A DNA stretch of 64,000 nt from assembly GCA_023053685.1 (NCBI GenBank), contig JALIGW010000058.1, forward strand, positions 3,248,045 through 3,312,044, written 5' to 3'. The notes below the pieces were generated by a model, which saw only the letters and a list, made by a program, of their open reading frames with translations, was not told where the DNA came from and searched no databases. Below are positions 31,455-42,905 of this stretch, in pieces. This DNA comes from Diadophis punctatus similis (taxonomy: Eukaryota > Chordata > Lepidosauria > Squamata > Dipsadidae). The position numbers were made by a program, and so were the translations under genes. Each line of letters opens with the position of its first letter. Within the stretch, counting starts at the first letter, position 1.

Positions 31455-32112
31455 CCAGGCAGAAGTGCCAGTTCGGACCGGTTTGGGCGAACCAGTAGCG
31501 GCCAGGACATCATGCCGTCCTATTTAGCCACATTTTCGAGGCAGGGCGCATGGGCGGAAGGCACACGTGCGAGTAAAGCGCATGCACGGGAGACTGTGCA
31601 TGTGTAGAGGCCACGTTTTCAAGGCAGGGCGCATGTGCATAAGGCACGCGAGAGAGTAAAGCGCATGCACGGGAGACTGTGCATGTGTGGAGGCCACGTT
31701 TTCGAGGCAGGGCGGATGCGCGGAAGGCACACAAACAAGTAAAGCGCATGCGCGGGAGGCTGTGTGCATGTGTAGAGGCCACGTTTTTGAGGCAGGGCAC
31801 ATGTGCGTAAGGTGCACGCATGAGTAAAGCGCATGCATGGGAGACTGCATGTGTGGAGGCCACGTTTTCAAGGCAGGGTGCATGCGCATACGGCGTGCGC
31901 ACGAGTAAAGTGCATGCACGGGAGACTGTGCATGTGTGGAGGCCACGTTTTCGAGGCAGGGCGCATGCGCGGAAGGCACATACACAAGTAAAGCTCATGC
32001 GCAGGAGGCTGTGTGCATGTGTGGAGGCCACGTTTTCGAGGCAGGCCGCATGGGTGGAAGGCGCGCATGGGCTCACATTTGCGAACTGGTAGGGAAGGTA
32101 AGTGAATACCAC
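31455..32112. mobile_element. hAT-type element with internal 83-bp tandem array
   Basis: The ends contain TTCGGACCGGTTTGGGCGAA and AACTGGTAGGGAAGGTAAGT. Between them about seven units of 81-85 bp repeat, each with CCACGTTTTCGAGGCAGGG and AGTAAAGCGCATGC (starts near 31529, 31611, 31694, 31779, 31860, 31943, 32028). Confidence 0.8.
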
Positions 32113-32114
32113 CC

Positions 32115-32742
32115 TGACCCTATGGGAGCTGCCCCTTCGGCCATCCAGCGAGGACATTGCAAAGGGACAAAGCCCACATCCACTGTCCAGAGGCGACCAC
32201 ATCTGGCAAGCAATGTGAACGCTGCAGCCGGGGATTTTTCTCCTTCTCCTCCTGCTGGCTCGCTTTTGGGGAAAGGTTGTCGGGATGAGCCGGGATCACC
32301 CGGGGGGAGGGAAGGGGGGGGCATCCCGGGTTTGACGGGAAGCGATCCACAGAGGGGCGGCCTCCTGGCCAGCTGTCCCGATGCAACCATTCCGTCCCTG
32401 GACTTTTGTGCAAAGCCAAAGGCAGGAAGGTTTCCTGGTTGGCCGGCATTTCCTCCGCGGGAGGGGCCGGCAAAGCTTTTCCCATCTGGAGAGACCCCAC
32501 CGGGAGCAGGAAGGTGGCCTGAACAGCTGGCCAGACAGGCTGGAGCCAGGCTTAGTGGGGAGGGGGGGACGCAGGGGGAGGGAGGGAGGGAAGGAAGGAG
32601 GGGGTGGCAGCCGCGAAGGGAGGGTTGCGATTGCACTGGTCCAGGTGTTGGGGCAACTGAGGCAGGAGGGGGGAGGAGAAGAAGAAAAAGGGGGCAGTCT
32701 TGGTAATGCCACCATCCCCATCCCTCCCCCGGCATTCAGAAT
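32115..32742. other. Unassigned GC-rich intergenic DNA
   Basis: Open frames on both strands without family motifs. Confidence 0.4.
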
Positions 32743-33117
32743 AGGTAGTCCTCGTCTTACAGCCATTCATTTAGTGACCAAAGTTACCAGGGCCCTGAAA
32801 AAGGTGACTTAACGACCGTTGTTTCCACACTTATGACCGTCACAGCATCCCCCGTGATCAAAATTGGCAACCAGTTCGTATTTAGGACGGTTGAGGTCTC
32901 CCGGTGGGAGGGGTCACGTGATGATCCCCTTTTGCAAACTTCAGACCAGCCGATAGGGAAGCCGGATTCGCTTCACTCACTAAAGGGTTACGGTGACTCA
33001 CTTAACGACTGGGGCGAGACAGGTGGGAAAGTGAGGCCAAACTCCCTTAACGACTGTCTCGCTTAGCAACAGAAATTTTGGGCTCCGTTGTGGTCCTAAG
33101 TCGAGGACTACCTGTAC
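32743..33117. mobile_element. Tigger-like MITE, near complete
   Basis: Runs from TAGGTAGTCCTCGTCTTACA to TAAGTCGAGGACTACCTGTA. A CR1 tail (33,118-33,155) follows. Confidence 0.75.
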
Positions 33118-33304
33118 AGAGTTGGAAGGGACCTTGAAGGACTTCTAGTCCAATTTGGCATGCCACAGGCAGCCGGGACCCAAAGCCATCCTGGCAGGGG
33201 ATGATGGGAAATGTTATACAACCCAGGCTGGTATGGACTGGCTGAGTATGCCAGAGGGTAAAGTTTTCATGACAGTTGGCAGGAAAACCTATCCAGGAGT
33301 CAGT

Positions 33305-33307
33305 CAG

Positions 33308-33348
<41 letters not shown>

Positions 33349-33725
33349 CTTTCTCTTTCTCTTCTTTCTTTCTCTCTCTTCTTTCCTTCCTTCCTTTCTC
33401 TCTTTCTTCTCTCTCTTTTTCTCTCCCCCTTTCTTTCTTCTTTCTTTCTTTCTTTCCTTTCTTCCTTTTCTTCTTTCTTCCTTTTTCTTTCCTTTCTCTC
33501 TCTCTCTCTTTTCTTTCTTTCTTTTCTCTTTCTTTCTTTCCTTTCTCTTTCTTTTTTCCTCTTTCATTCATTTCTTTCTTTTCTTTCTCTTTCTTTCTTT
33601 CTTTCTTTCTTTCTTCCTTCCTTCCTTTCTTTCTTTTCTTTCTTCTTTCTTTCTTTCTTTCCTTCTTTTTTTCTTTTCTTTTCTTTTCTCTTTCTTTCTT
33701 TTCTTTTCTTTTCTTTCTTTCCAAT
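33305..33725. repeat. CT/CTTT polypyrimidine microsatellite
   Basis: 420 bp of (CT)n then CTTT/CCTT variants. The Ser/Phe/Leu and Lys/Glu open frames are artefacts of it. Confidence 0.95.
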
Positions 33726-34450
33726 TCTCCCATCCTCTTCTCCGGCCCAGGGTCAGGCGCCCGTCCTTGCAGCCGAGGCCACTCGTAGATGGCAAAACCA
33801 CATCTGGAGTCTAGACTTCGTGACTCGGAGGGCCGGACTTGTGCGGGGCAGAACTGCCCGTCCGGGCTGAACCGTGTTTGCTTAGCTGGAGGTATTTAAT
33901 CGCCACTCCAGCGGCCTCTCTCCTCGCGGTGGGCCAAGGCGGCTGCAAGAAAGGAGTCGCAAGCCGTGGCGTAACATCTGCGGGAGACAGCAAAGGGTCA
34001 CCCCATGGCAGGGGTGCGAGGCGCCGGGACTGAGGCTCCTCGCAGCCGGATGACGGCGAGGTTTCAATGCTGTTTTTGTGGATGCAGAAGCCGGCCAGCA
34101 AACACCAGTTGTTGACTCTAGCAGCTGGCAGATTCCCCAGCCAGGCCAGCTCCCTGCCAGCAGAGAGGCAGCTCACCCAGCAGGGCAGCCGCAGAGCCAT
34201 CCAGCAGAGGCTTGGCTAACCCGACAGGCAAACAAATAAAACTAAAAATGGCAGACCTTGGTTGGGCGACAGGCCCTGGAAGGGTCTGAATTATGGGGGG
34301 AGCCTTAAAGGCATCATCTGTCCCCCCTCCTTCTTATCCCCCTAATTCTCACCCTCCACTGTCAAAACATAGAACTGGATAGCTGAGACTCCAGTTTAGC
34401 GCCAGGGGACAATTTATGACTTCTCCACCAAATTTGGGGAACTGTTTAGC
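33726..34450. other. Unassigned intergenic DNA
   Basis: No gene or clear repeat recognised. Confidence 0.4.
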
Positions 34451-34454
34451 TCAA

Positions 34455-35140
34455 GAATAACAGAATAACAGAGTTGGAAGGGACCTTGGAGATCTTCTAG
34501 TCCAACCCCCTGCTCAGGCAGGAAACCCTACACCATTTCAGACAAATGGTAATTCAATCTCTTCTTGAAAACTTCCAGTGTTGGAGCATTCACAACTTCT
34601 GGAGGCAACTTCTGTTCCACTGGTTAATTGTTCTAACTGTCAGGAAATTTCTCCTTAGTTCTAGGTTGCTTCTCTCCTTGCTGAGTTTCCACCCGTTGCT
34701 TCTTGTCCTCCCTTCAGGGGCTTTGGAGAATAGGTTGACCCCCTCCTCTTCTTTGTGGCAACCCCTGAGATATTGGAAGATGCTATCATGTCTCCCCTGG
34801 TCCTTCTTTTCATTAAACTAGACATACCCAGTTCCTGCAACCGTTCTTCATATGTTTTAGCCTCCAGTCCCCTAATCCTCTTTGTTGCTCTTCTCTGCAC
34901 TCTTTCTAGAGTCCCAACATCCTTTTTGGATCGTGGCGACCAAAACTGAATGCAAATATTCCAAGTGTGGCCTTACCAAGGCCTTATAAAGTGGTATTAA
35001 CACTTCACATGTTCTTGATTCTATCCCTCTCTTAATGCAGCCTAGAACTGTGTTAGCTTTTTTGGCAGCTGCTGCACACTGCTGGCTTATATTTAAATGG
35101 TTGTCCACTAGGACTCCAAGGTCCCTCTATTCAGCGTGGT
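34455..35140 (-). mobile_element. CR1 LINE 3' end, long copy (about 690 bp)
   Basis: The minus strand keeps readable ORF2: [50 protein letters not shown], then the CR1 tail at 34,455. Confidence 0.9.
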
Positions 35141-35149
35141 ACCACATAT

Positions 35150-35520
35150 ACTAATTTAACAACTGCAGTGGTTCACTTAACAAATGTGGCAAGAACGGTT
35201 GTGAGAGGAGGCAAAACTCGCTTAACAAATGTCTCACTTAACAACACAAATGTTGAGCTCAATCGTTGTCGTAAATTGAGGACTACCTGCAGTAACACGG
35301 TTGTTAAGTGAATCTGGCTTCCCCATTGACCTTTTTTTTGTCGGAAGGTCGCCAAAGGGGATCACATGACCCCGGGACACTCATAGGAGTCAATTGCCAA
35401 GCATCTGAATTTTGATCACGTGACCACGGGAATGCTGCGACGGTCATAAGTGTGAAACATGTCACTTTTTTTCAGTGCCGTTGTAACTTCGGTCACTAAA
35501 CGAACGGTTACTAAGTTGTC
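35150..35520. mobile_element. Tigger-like MITEs, two partial copies
   Basis: An end GTAAATTGAGGACTACCTG at 35,268 is followed by an inverted second part with GGGGATCACATGACCCCG. Confidence 0.7.
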
Positions 35521-35767
35521 TATGGAAATTCTCTGTCATCCAGGTCATGATTGTCCCAAAAGTGCCTTCCCCCCCTCCACAAGAGGCAACTGGACTTTCT
35601 GGTTTTTCTTTGAAGACGTCTCGCTTCTCATTCAAGAAGCTTCCTCCGCTCTGACTGAAGGGGGTGGGTGGGCTGTTGTTAAGACAGCGGACTACCTGGT
35701 GAGATTGGCAACCTGGTTTCCACCTGGAGGGTCCCCTCCACCCCCCACCCTCCGTGTGGCTCCAGGA

Positions 35768-36099
35768 TGTTGAGGATGAGAATAAGATCTCATAGAGGCG
35801 ATTTAGATCTTTTCTTGGAATTCAGACAGTTAGGAAATAAAGCCGAGATTAAAAGTCTAATAGAAAATATTTATTTCGGTACAAAAACAATAAATCCTGA
35901 ATAAACTACATTTTGCTAAGAAAACACGACCGTTCAGGTCAACAGCTAAGGCAGAAGAAAAATTAATGGTGGTTTAGGAATGCACACATGCGCACTCATC
36001 ATATCACGTGTTCTGCTTATATTGGAATGTACCATCATATTAGGATAGGGGTGCATCAGCCTGCATAGACATACAACTGACAATATTCACTACGTGACA
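35768..36099 (-). mobile_element. Solo LTR, copy 3 (332 bp)
   Basis: Same family as 26772-27099. Flanks are CAGGA and CATGA (one mismatch). Confidence 0.8.
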
Positions 36100-36512
36100 C
36101 ATGACCCTGCTGGGGTCAGTCCATGGCTTGTCCTCAGCGGAGCTGGCCACGAACGGGCCAGCCTCGCTGGACACAAAGCTCTCCCGTGCCCCCTAGGCCA
36201 TCAGCTGGGACGGTCCCTTGGAAACAGTCCAGCAACAGAGGGTTGCATTGATGTGGTTGGGCTCCGGACCCCTCCCCAGAACAAGGCAGTTCAAGGGGGA
36301 GGGGAGGGAAGTGTCCAGAAAGGACCCACCTGCATCTGAACAGAAGGGTCAGTGTGAAAAGAGAGGAGAAAGGCTGGCCGGAGAAGAGAGGGGGCAAGCA
36401 AGACCCCCGATGGGTCACCACTCCAGATGTGAAAACAGCAGCGGTCATCCCCAGCTGCAGATCTGCGTCTTCGACTCATCTGGTTCAGTCTTGGGGGTTG
36501 GCCACTACAGAC
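36100..36512. other. Unassigned intergenic DNA
   Basis: No gene recognised. Confidence 0.4.
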
Positions 36513-36895
36513 AGTCCTCGACTTCAAACAGTTCACTTAGTGACCGTTCGAAGTTACAGTGGCCCTGAAAAAAAAGGGACAGGACCGTTTTTCACACTTA
36601 TAACCGTTGCAGCATCCCCATTGGTCCCGTGATCGAAATTTGGATGCTTGGCAACTGGCTCGTATTTACGACGGCTGCAGAGCCCCAGGGTTCACACGAT
36701 CCCCTTTTGCGACCTTCTGCCAAGCAAAGCCAACGGGGAAGCCAGATTCACTCAATGACCGTGTGACTCACATAACAAGGGAAGTGATTTGCTTAACAAC
36801 CGTGGCAGGAAAGGTCGTAAAATGGGTCAAAACGGTCTTAACAGTGGTGTTGTTTAGCAACAGAAAATTTGGGGCTCCGTTGCGGTCTACCTGGA
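36513..36895. mobile_element. Tigger-like MITE
   Basis: Runs from ACAGACAGTCCTCGACTTCA to TCCGTTGCGGTCTACCTG. Confidence 0.7.
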
Positions 36896-37169
36896 TCTTT
36901 AAAATGGCCAAGGTTGTACAAACACAGCTCTAGCCAGGATCCTGCTGAAAGAACCAGATCGCCAGATTTTTTTGGGTGGGTGGGGGCTAATCATTTAAGG
37001 CAGTGTTCTTTGTCTGGGACGGAATAACAACTTGGCCAGGGGGTTGGACTAGAAGACCTCCAAAGTCCCTTCCAGCCCTCAGATACTAAACCAGAGTGAT
37101 TTGCAATTCATCCTGGGGTGAAAATTCATTTGTGGTTGGAGCCAATGGTGCCAAATCTTAAATGATTTG

Positions 37170-37395
37170 AGCTGAAGTGGCGCAATGGTTAAATGCTGTG
37201 ACTGCAGGCTGACTGCTAGTTCAGCAGTTCAGCTGTTCAAATCTCACCAGGCTCAAGGTTGACTCAGCCTTCCATCCTTCCGAGGTGGGTAAAATGAGGG
37301 CCCAGATTGTTGGGGGCAAGAGACTGAACTCTGTAAACCGCTTAGAGAGGGCTGTAGAGCACTATGAAGCGGTATATAAGTAAAGTGCTATATAA
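37170..37395 (+). mobile_element. tRNA-derived SINE
   Basis: Body with GTGGCGCAATGGTTAAATGC, CCCAGATTGTTGGGGGC and AAACCGCTTAGAGAGGGCTG; same family as 14,904-16,085. Confidence 0.8.
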
Positions 37396-38395
37396 AATGA
37401 AGCCATCATGCCATCCGCCTGGTAAACTCGCAAGATTCATTTTTCTCACTGCATCCACGTATACATCTGGACTAGACTGTGCTGTTTCTCTGTGTCATAT
37501 ATGTGGGTATATGCATAATTTTTTATTGATTGATTCTGTCATGTTTATTTAGTGTATATTGGAAGTGGTGGTGACCCTTGGAGAGTTGTATGCAATGAAA
37601 TTTCATTTTAATGTATGTCGATTAGTGTACATTTAAAGTGACAATAAAGTTATTCTATTCTGTTCTCTTCCAGTTCCATTCCATATTTTCTGTTCTGTTC
37701 TGTTCCCTATCCTATTCTATCCTTTTCTGTTCTGTTCTATTCTCTGCATTCTATTCTATTCTAATCTGTATTCTATTCTAATTTTTTCCTATTCTATTCT
37801 ATTCTAATCTGCATTCTATTCTATTCTAATTCTATTCTTATTCTCTTCTGCATTCTCTTCTATTCTAATTTTTTCCTATTCTATTCTAATCTGCATTCTA
37901 TTCTATTCCTGCTTTCTATTCTATTCTAATTTTTTCCTAATCTATTCTATTCTAAATCCTATTCTATTCTATTCTATTATCTGCATTCTATTCTATTCTT
38001 TCTATTCTTATTCTCTTCTGCATTCTCTTCTCTTCTCTTCTAATTCTATTCTTATTCTCTTCTGCATTCTATTCTATTCTAATTTTTTCCTATTATATTC
38101 CAATCTGCATTCTATTCTATTCTAATCTACTTTCTATTCTATTCTAATTTTTTCCTAATCTATTCTAATTATTTCCTATTCTATTCTATTCTATTATCTG
38201 CATTCTATTCATTTCTAATTATTTCCTATTCTATTCTATTCTATTCTATTCTATTCTATTCTATTCTATTCTATTCTATTCTATTCTATTCTATTCTATT
38301 CTATTCTATTCTTATTCTCTATTCTGCATTCTATTCTATTCTAATTATTTCCTATTCTATTCCATTCTATTCTTTCGTGTTCTGTTCTATTCATA
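37396..38395 (+). repeat. LINE 3' UTR ending in a 735-bp TTCTA microsatellite
   Basis: Sequence ending GTGACAATAAAGTTATTCT at 37,658 leads into TTCTA repeats with CTGCATT interruptions to 38,395. TTCTA is a rotation of the reverse complement of AATAG, the tail repeat known from snake CR1-type LINEs. Confidence 0.8.
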
Positions 38396-38795
38396 GAGTT
38401 TGGGCATGGGGTGGCACGTGAACACAATAATTGGAGCTGGCTTGACACAATCCGAGGCAACTCATTTACTTGTGTAAATTCCACACCAAATACAGCTGGT
38501 TTCACTGAACGGATGAGGCTGTTAAGAGGAGATAAAATCAGCCTATTACGTAGCAAACATGCAGAAACCAGGCCTTTTAACCGACTGGGGTCTGCCTGTT
38601 GTGTGAATGTATACAAGCTTCTGGGTGTTCCACAACTCTTGAGAGGCTGGGCTGTCAAATGCAAATTGCATTTAAAGCCAAAAATCTTTCTTGGCTGCCA
38701 TATGGTCTTGATCTAAAGCCAGGATTGGTTTTAGCCTCCCAGCTGGTTACACTGCTGATTTTTGACTAGTGCAAAGCCTAGCCAGGGATGATCAA

Positions 38796-38849
<54 letters not shown>

Positions 38850-38868
38850 ATTATTTATTGAACTGAAC
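38396..38868. other. Unassigned DNA and CA repeat
   Basis: (CA)n at 38,794-38,846; the rest unassigned. Confidence 0.5.
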
Positions 38869-38869
38869 C

Positions 38870-39545
38870 GAACTTTTCTGCCCGGAGGACCCTAAAGTGA
38901 TCTATTGCAATGCGCTCTACCTGGGGCTGCCCTTGAAGAGTATCCGGAGACTTCAACTGGTGCAAAATGCAGCTCGCGTGCTGTGGTGGGTGTCTCAAGA
39001 TACACCCACGTAACAACTATACTCCGCCAGCTGCATTGGTTGCCCATCGGTCTCCGGGTCCAATTCAAGGTGTTGATCATCATCTTTAAAGCCCTTCATG
39101 GCTTAGGACCAGGTTACCTCCGGGACCGCATCCTACCTCATACTTCCCTTCGACCGGTCAGGTCCCACAGAGTGGGTCTCCTCCGGGTCCTGTCAGCCAA
39201 ACAATGCCGGCTGGTGGGGCCTAGGGGGAGGGCCTTCTCTGTGGGGGCCCCTGCTCTCTGGAACCAACTTCCCCCAGAGATCCGAATCATCCCCACCTTG
39301 CTGGCCTTCCGAAAAGCCATCAAGACATGGCTCTTCCTGCAGGCGGGGTGAGTTTGAGACGACTCTATATCTGATGTCTCCCCCATGTATGTATGGTGTT
39401 TATATGTTTTTTTTAACTGTTTTAAATTGCTTCTTTTAACGATTTGTTTGGAGTTTTATAAAATGTTGTACGCCGCCCTGAGTTCTCGAGGGAGTAGGGC
39501 GGCATAGAAAAACTGCCAAATAAAAAATAATAATAAATAATAATC
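38870..39545 (+). mobile_element. LINE ORF2 3' fragment (L2/CR1-like)
   Basis: Plus-strand frames read LRQLHWLPIGLRVQFKVLI and ALHGLGPGYLRDRILPHTSL, typical of a LINE ORF2 C-terminus. It ends GCCGCCCTGAGTTCTCGAGG and (ATAA)n. Confidence 0.85.
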
Positions 39546-39989
39546 TCACCAGTTTTATTTCATTTTTTTAAATGCGAACCACTAAAAATCTGATGTTATA
39601 ATTCTCAACTGACTGAAACAGAAAAGGTTTGAAAGATGAGGTGGGGGTTGATTCGTTATGAAAGGGGGGAAGCATAGTTGGGGCCACAAGGGAGTCCCTT
39701 CTTATGAGCTGCATTGTGGGGTGATCTTTAAGAAAATTTCTCCTAAGCTAACAACTCCAAATAAGTCCCTATCAAGAGAAAAGGGCCTCCGGATAGTCTG
39801 AAGCTGTTAGTATAATTATCATGGGATCCTAGGACTGGAAGGGACTTTAGAGGGCTTCTAGTCCAACCCCAGATAAGGAACACTGCTTAAATTGCAGCCC
39901 CCACCCAGAAAATCTGTCAGTTTGGGTCTTTCAGGATTGATCCATCCATGCTTTTGACTGCCCCACAGAATCTTAGCAGAGCGGTGTTT

Positions 39990-40295
39990 CTTAACCTGGC
40001 AATTTTAAAATAGGTGGACTTCAACTCCCAGAATTCCCCAGCCAACGTGCTTTACGATGGCGGGAGTTAAACTCCCAGAATTCCTCAGCCAGTGTGCTTT
40101 AAGATGGCTGGACTTCAACTCCCAGAATTCTCCAGTGAGCATACTTTAAGATGGGTGGACTTCAACATCAGAACTGCCTAGCCAACATCCTTTACAATGG
40201 CTGGACTTCAGCTCCCAGAATTCCCCAGCGAGTGTTGCTGGCTGGGGAGTTCTGGGAGTTGAAGTCCACACATCTCAATGTTGCCAAGCCATTAA
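39990..40295. repeat. Clustered CTCCCAGAATTC MITE units
   Basis: Five units with GGACTTCAACTCCCAGAATTC-like cores, the last one inverted. Confidence 0.75.
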
Positions 40296-40615
40296 TGTGG
40301 CTCCTGTTTATTAGTCCAGAATCATATACTGCCCTCTGCTGTTTAGATCGAGAAATGATCTGGATATCAGGTATGGATTAAAGAACTTGATTTAAGAAAA
40401 ACACCTGGACAAAAGGTATCCAAGGTCTTTTGAGCAGGTGACACACCTGTTTGGCTTCTCCAGTAGGTGTCCACCAGCAACTTACCTGCCACTGCCACCA
40501 AGTCACGGTCCGAATGCAGAGTTTTAATTCAACCACGAACACTGCATGAGCTGAAAAACTCCACCCACCATTAACTGAATTTAAAGAGGAGGGGGTAGCA
40601 CAGAAGGTCAATGGC

Positions 40616-40885
40616 AGGTAGTCCTCGACTTACAATGGTTCATTTAGCGACCATTTGAACTTGCACCAGCACTGGGAAAAAAAATGACATGACCGTACTT
40701 CCCGCGACCGTTGCAGCATCCTCATGGCCCCGTGATTCAAATTCCGACACATGGCAACGGACTCGTATTTATGACCTTTGCAAGGTCCTGGGGTTTTGTG
40801 ATTCCCCTTTGTGACCTTCTGAGATAAGCCGAGTCCACAGGGAAGCCGGATTCACTGAACTGTGTAACTAATTTAACAATTAACA
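40616..40885. mobile_element. Tigger-like MITE, partial
   Basis: Starts CAGGTAGTCCTCGACTTAC and stops at GGATTCACTGAACTGTG. Confidence 0.75.
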
Positions 40886-40914
40886 TGTATCAGAGTAACA
40901 GAGTTTAGATTAGA

Positions 40915-41400
40915 TTAACAGAGTTAGAAGGGACCTTGTAGGTCATCTAGTCCAACCCCCCGCCCAAGCAGACCCTACACCATTTCTGACAGATGGCAGT
41001 CCAGTCTCTTTTTGAAAGCCTCCAGGGATGAAGCTCCCACAACTTCTGAAGGAAACTTCTGTTCCGTTGGTTGATTGTTCTCACTCTCAGAAAATTTCTC
41101 CTTATTTCTAGGTTGAATCTCTCGTTGTTCAGTTTCCATCCATTATTCCTTGTCTGGCCTTCGGGGGCCTTGGAAAATAGTTTGACCCCCTCCTCTTTCT
41201 GGCAGCCCCTCAAATATTGGAAGGATGCTGTCATGTCTCCCCCGGTCCTTCTCTTAGCTAGACTAGCCATGCCCAGTTCCTGCAACCGTTCATCGTATGT
41301 TTTAGCCTCCGGTCCCCTAATCCTCCTGGTTGCTCTTCTCTGCACTCTTTCGAGAATCCCGTCTTTTTTATAGTGTGGTGACCAAAACCGGATGCAATTT
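40915..41400 (-). mobile_element. CR1 LINE 3' end
   Basis: The minus strand reads [20 protein letters not shown] and FQYLRGCQKEEGVKLFSKAP; tail at 40,918. Confidence 0.9.
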
Positions 41401-42300
41401 TCTAGGTGTTGGAAGGGACATTGGAGGTCTTCTAGTCCAACCCCTTGCTTAGGCAGAAAACCCTATCCCAGTAATGGCGAACTTTTTTTTGGCTCGGGTG
41501 CCAAAAGGGTGCACGCCCGCCTGCACTGATGCCCTCCCACTGCGCATGCACACAACCCCTGCACTGCCCCCCCCCCACGCATGTGCACAGGCCTCAATGA
41601 AGCCTCCGGACAGCGAAAAATGGCCAAACGGAAGTTCGGAAACGAACTTCCAGTTGGCCCGTTTTTCGCCGTCCCGAGTTCAGGGAAGCCTCCTGAGGCC
41701 TGGGGAGAACGAAAATGGCCGAAAAGAAGGCCGAAAATCAGCAGGAGCTGACATAGGGAAACGCCTTGCATGCCCTCAGATATGGCTCCGCATGCCACCT
41801 GTGACACGCGTGCCATAGTTCGCCATCACTGCCCTATTCCATGCCAGACAAATGGTTGTCCAGTCTCTTCTTGAAAACCTCCAGTGTTGGAGCACCCACA
41901 ACCTCTGGTGGCAAGCAGTTCCACTGGTTAATTGTCCTCACTGTTAGGAAGTTTCTCTTTAATTCCAAGTTGCTTCTCTCCTTGATTAGTTTCCACCCGT
42001 TGCTTCTTGTCCTGCCCTCAGGTGCTTTGGAGAATAGTTTGACTCCCTCTTCTTTGGGGCAGCCCCTCAGATATTGGAAGACTGCTATCATGTCTCCCTT
42101 GGTCCTTCTTTTCATTCAACTAGACATACACAATTCCTGCAACTATTTTTTTTATTACTATTGGTCCTACTGTTGCTTTCACAGTCGTTCTATTTCTATT
42201 TGCAGGTCTTCGGATTTGGTTGCCTTTCTCCAAGTTTTATTATTTATCAAATTTATTTGACGACCGTCTCATGTAACCGCTGTCCCCTTGCTGCCTCTGA
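41401..42300 (-). mobile_element. CR1 LINE 3' end with hAT-like insert
   Basis: Tail at 41,408, insert at 41469-41831, then ORF2 remnant FQYLRGCPKEEGVKLFSKAP and RTINQWNCLPPEVVGAPTLE on the minus strand. Confidence 0.85.
41469..41831. mobile_element. hAT-like element in CR1, copy 3
   Basis: It starts CAGTAATGGCGAACT and ends AGTTCGCCATCACTG. Flanks are CCCTATCC and CCCTATTC. Confidence 0.75.
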
Positions 42301-42394
42301 AGGCCATGAGACCCCAAATCCAGCCCCTCCCCCCCAATACCTCCCAGGAGAGACCATTCAGTCCCAAGAATTATCCGGTCCGGTTCTGCTTCTG

Positions 42395-42817
42395 GCTTTC
42401 ATTTTTTTTTCCTTTTAATATGAGAAGCAAATCCACAATACAAAATTTAAAAATCAGCACCCAGGACCCCTCCCTCTACCCCCACCCCAGGCAATGAAGA
42501 AGGGAAGGGGGACTGCTGTCAAAAGCTCTTTTTGAGGAGGGAAGGGGGAGGGAGGTGGGGAGGGGGAGAACCGTTAACTCCACATCCCCCCCCCCGCACC
42601 TGCCTGTTTCCTCCCCAGGGAGGGGATTCCAGGAAGGCAGAGCTGAGCTGCCCCAAGTCCGACAGACAGACAGACAGACGCACGGAGACACAAGCGCACC
42701 CCACGTATGGCCCTGACGCCATCCAGTTGGCTTGGGAAACAAAAATGAAAACCATTTGCGATGGGAAAGGGGGTGGGAGGGAGGGGGAGAAAGCCCAGCC
42801 TGGCCAGTCGCTCGCCG
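42395..42817 (-). other. HM13: HM13 3' UTR
   Basis: About 420 nt of pyrimidine- and G-rich sequence without interspersed repeats lies between the HM13 stop and a polyadenylation signal. The minus strand shows CTGT repeats (42660s) and a T-rich end. Confidence 0.75.
42414..42419 (-). terminator. HM13 polyadenylation signal ATTAAA
   Basis: ATTAAA reads on the minus strand at the end of the non-repetitive 3' UTR, about 400 nt after the stop codon. Immediately beyond lies CR1-derived DNA. Confidence 0.6.
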
Positions 42818-42905
42818 TTATTTCTCTTTCTTCTGGGGGTCTGTCTCTGTCGTATCTTCTTTAGGGTCTTCCTTTGCTTCTTTCGGGGCGGTGTTCTCCT
42901 CGTAG
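42818..42905 (-). CDS. HM13: HM13 last coding exon, KKXX tail
   Basis: The acceptor is GCTCCCCAG. It encodes YEENTAPKEAKEDPKEDTTE and TDPQKKEK, then TAA at 42820-42818. This hydrophilic, acidic tail is less conserved than the core, but KKEK at the end keeps the ER retrieval signal. A 7.1-kb intron full of transposons separates it from the previous exon. Confidence 0.95.

Noticed and set aside
31510..32202. 230-residue Cys/His-rich open frame
   Set aside because: It is the translation of an 83-bp tandem array inside a transposon.
33155..33814. Ser/Phe/Leu-rich and Lys/Glu-rich open frames
   Set aside because: Both strands of a CTTT microsatellite.
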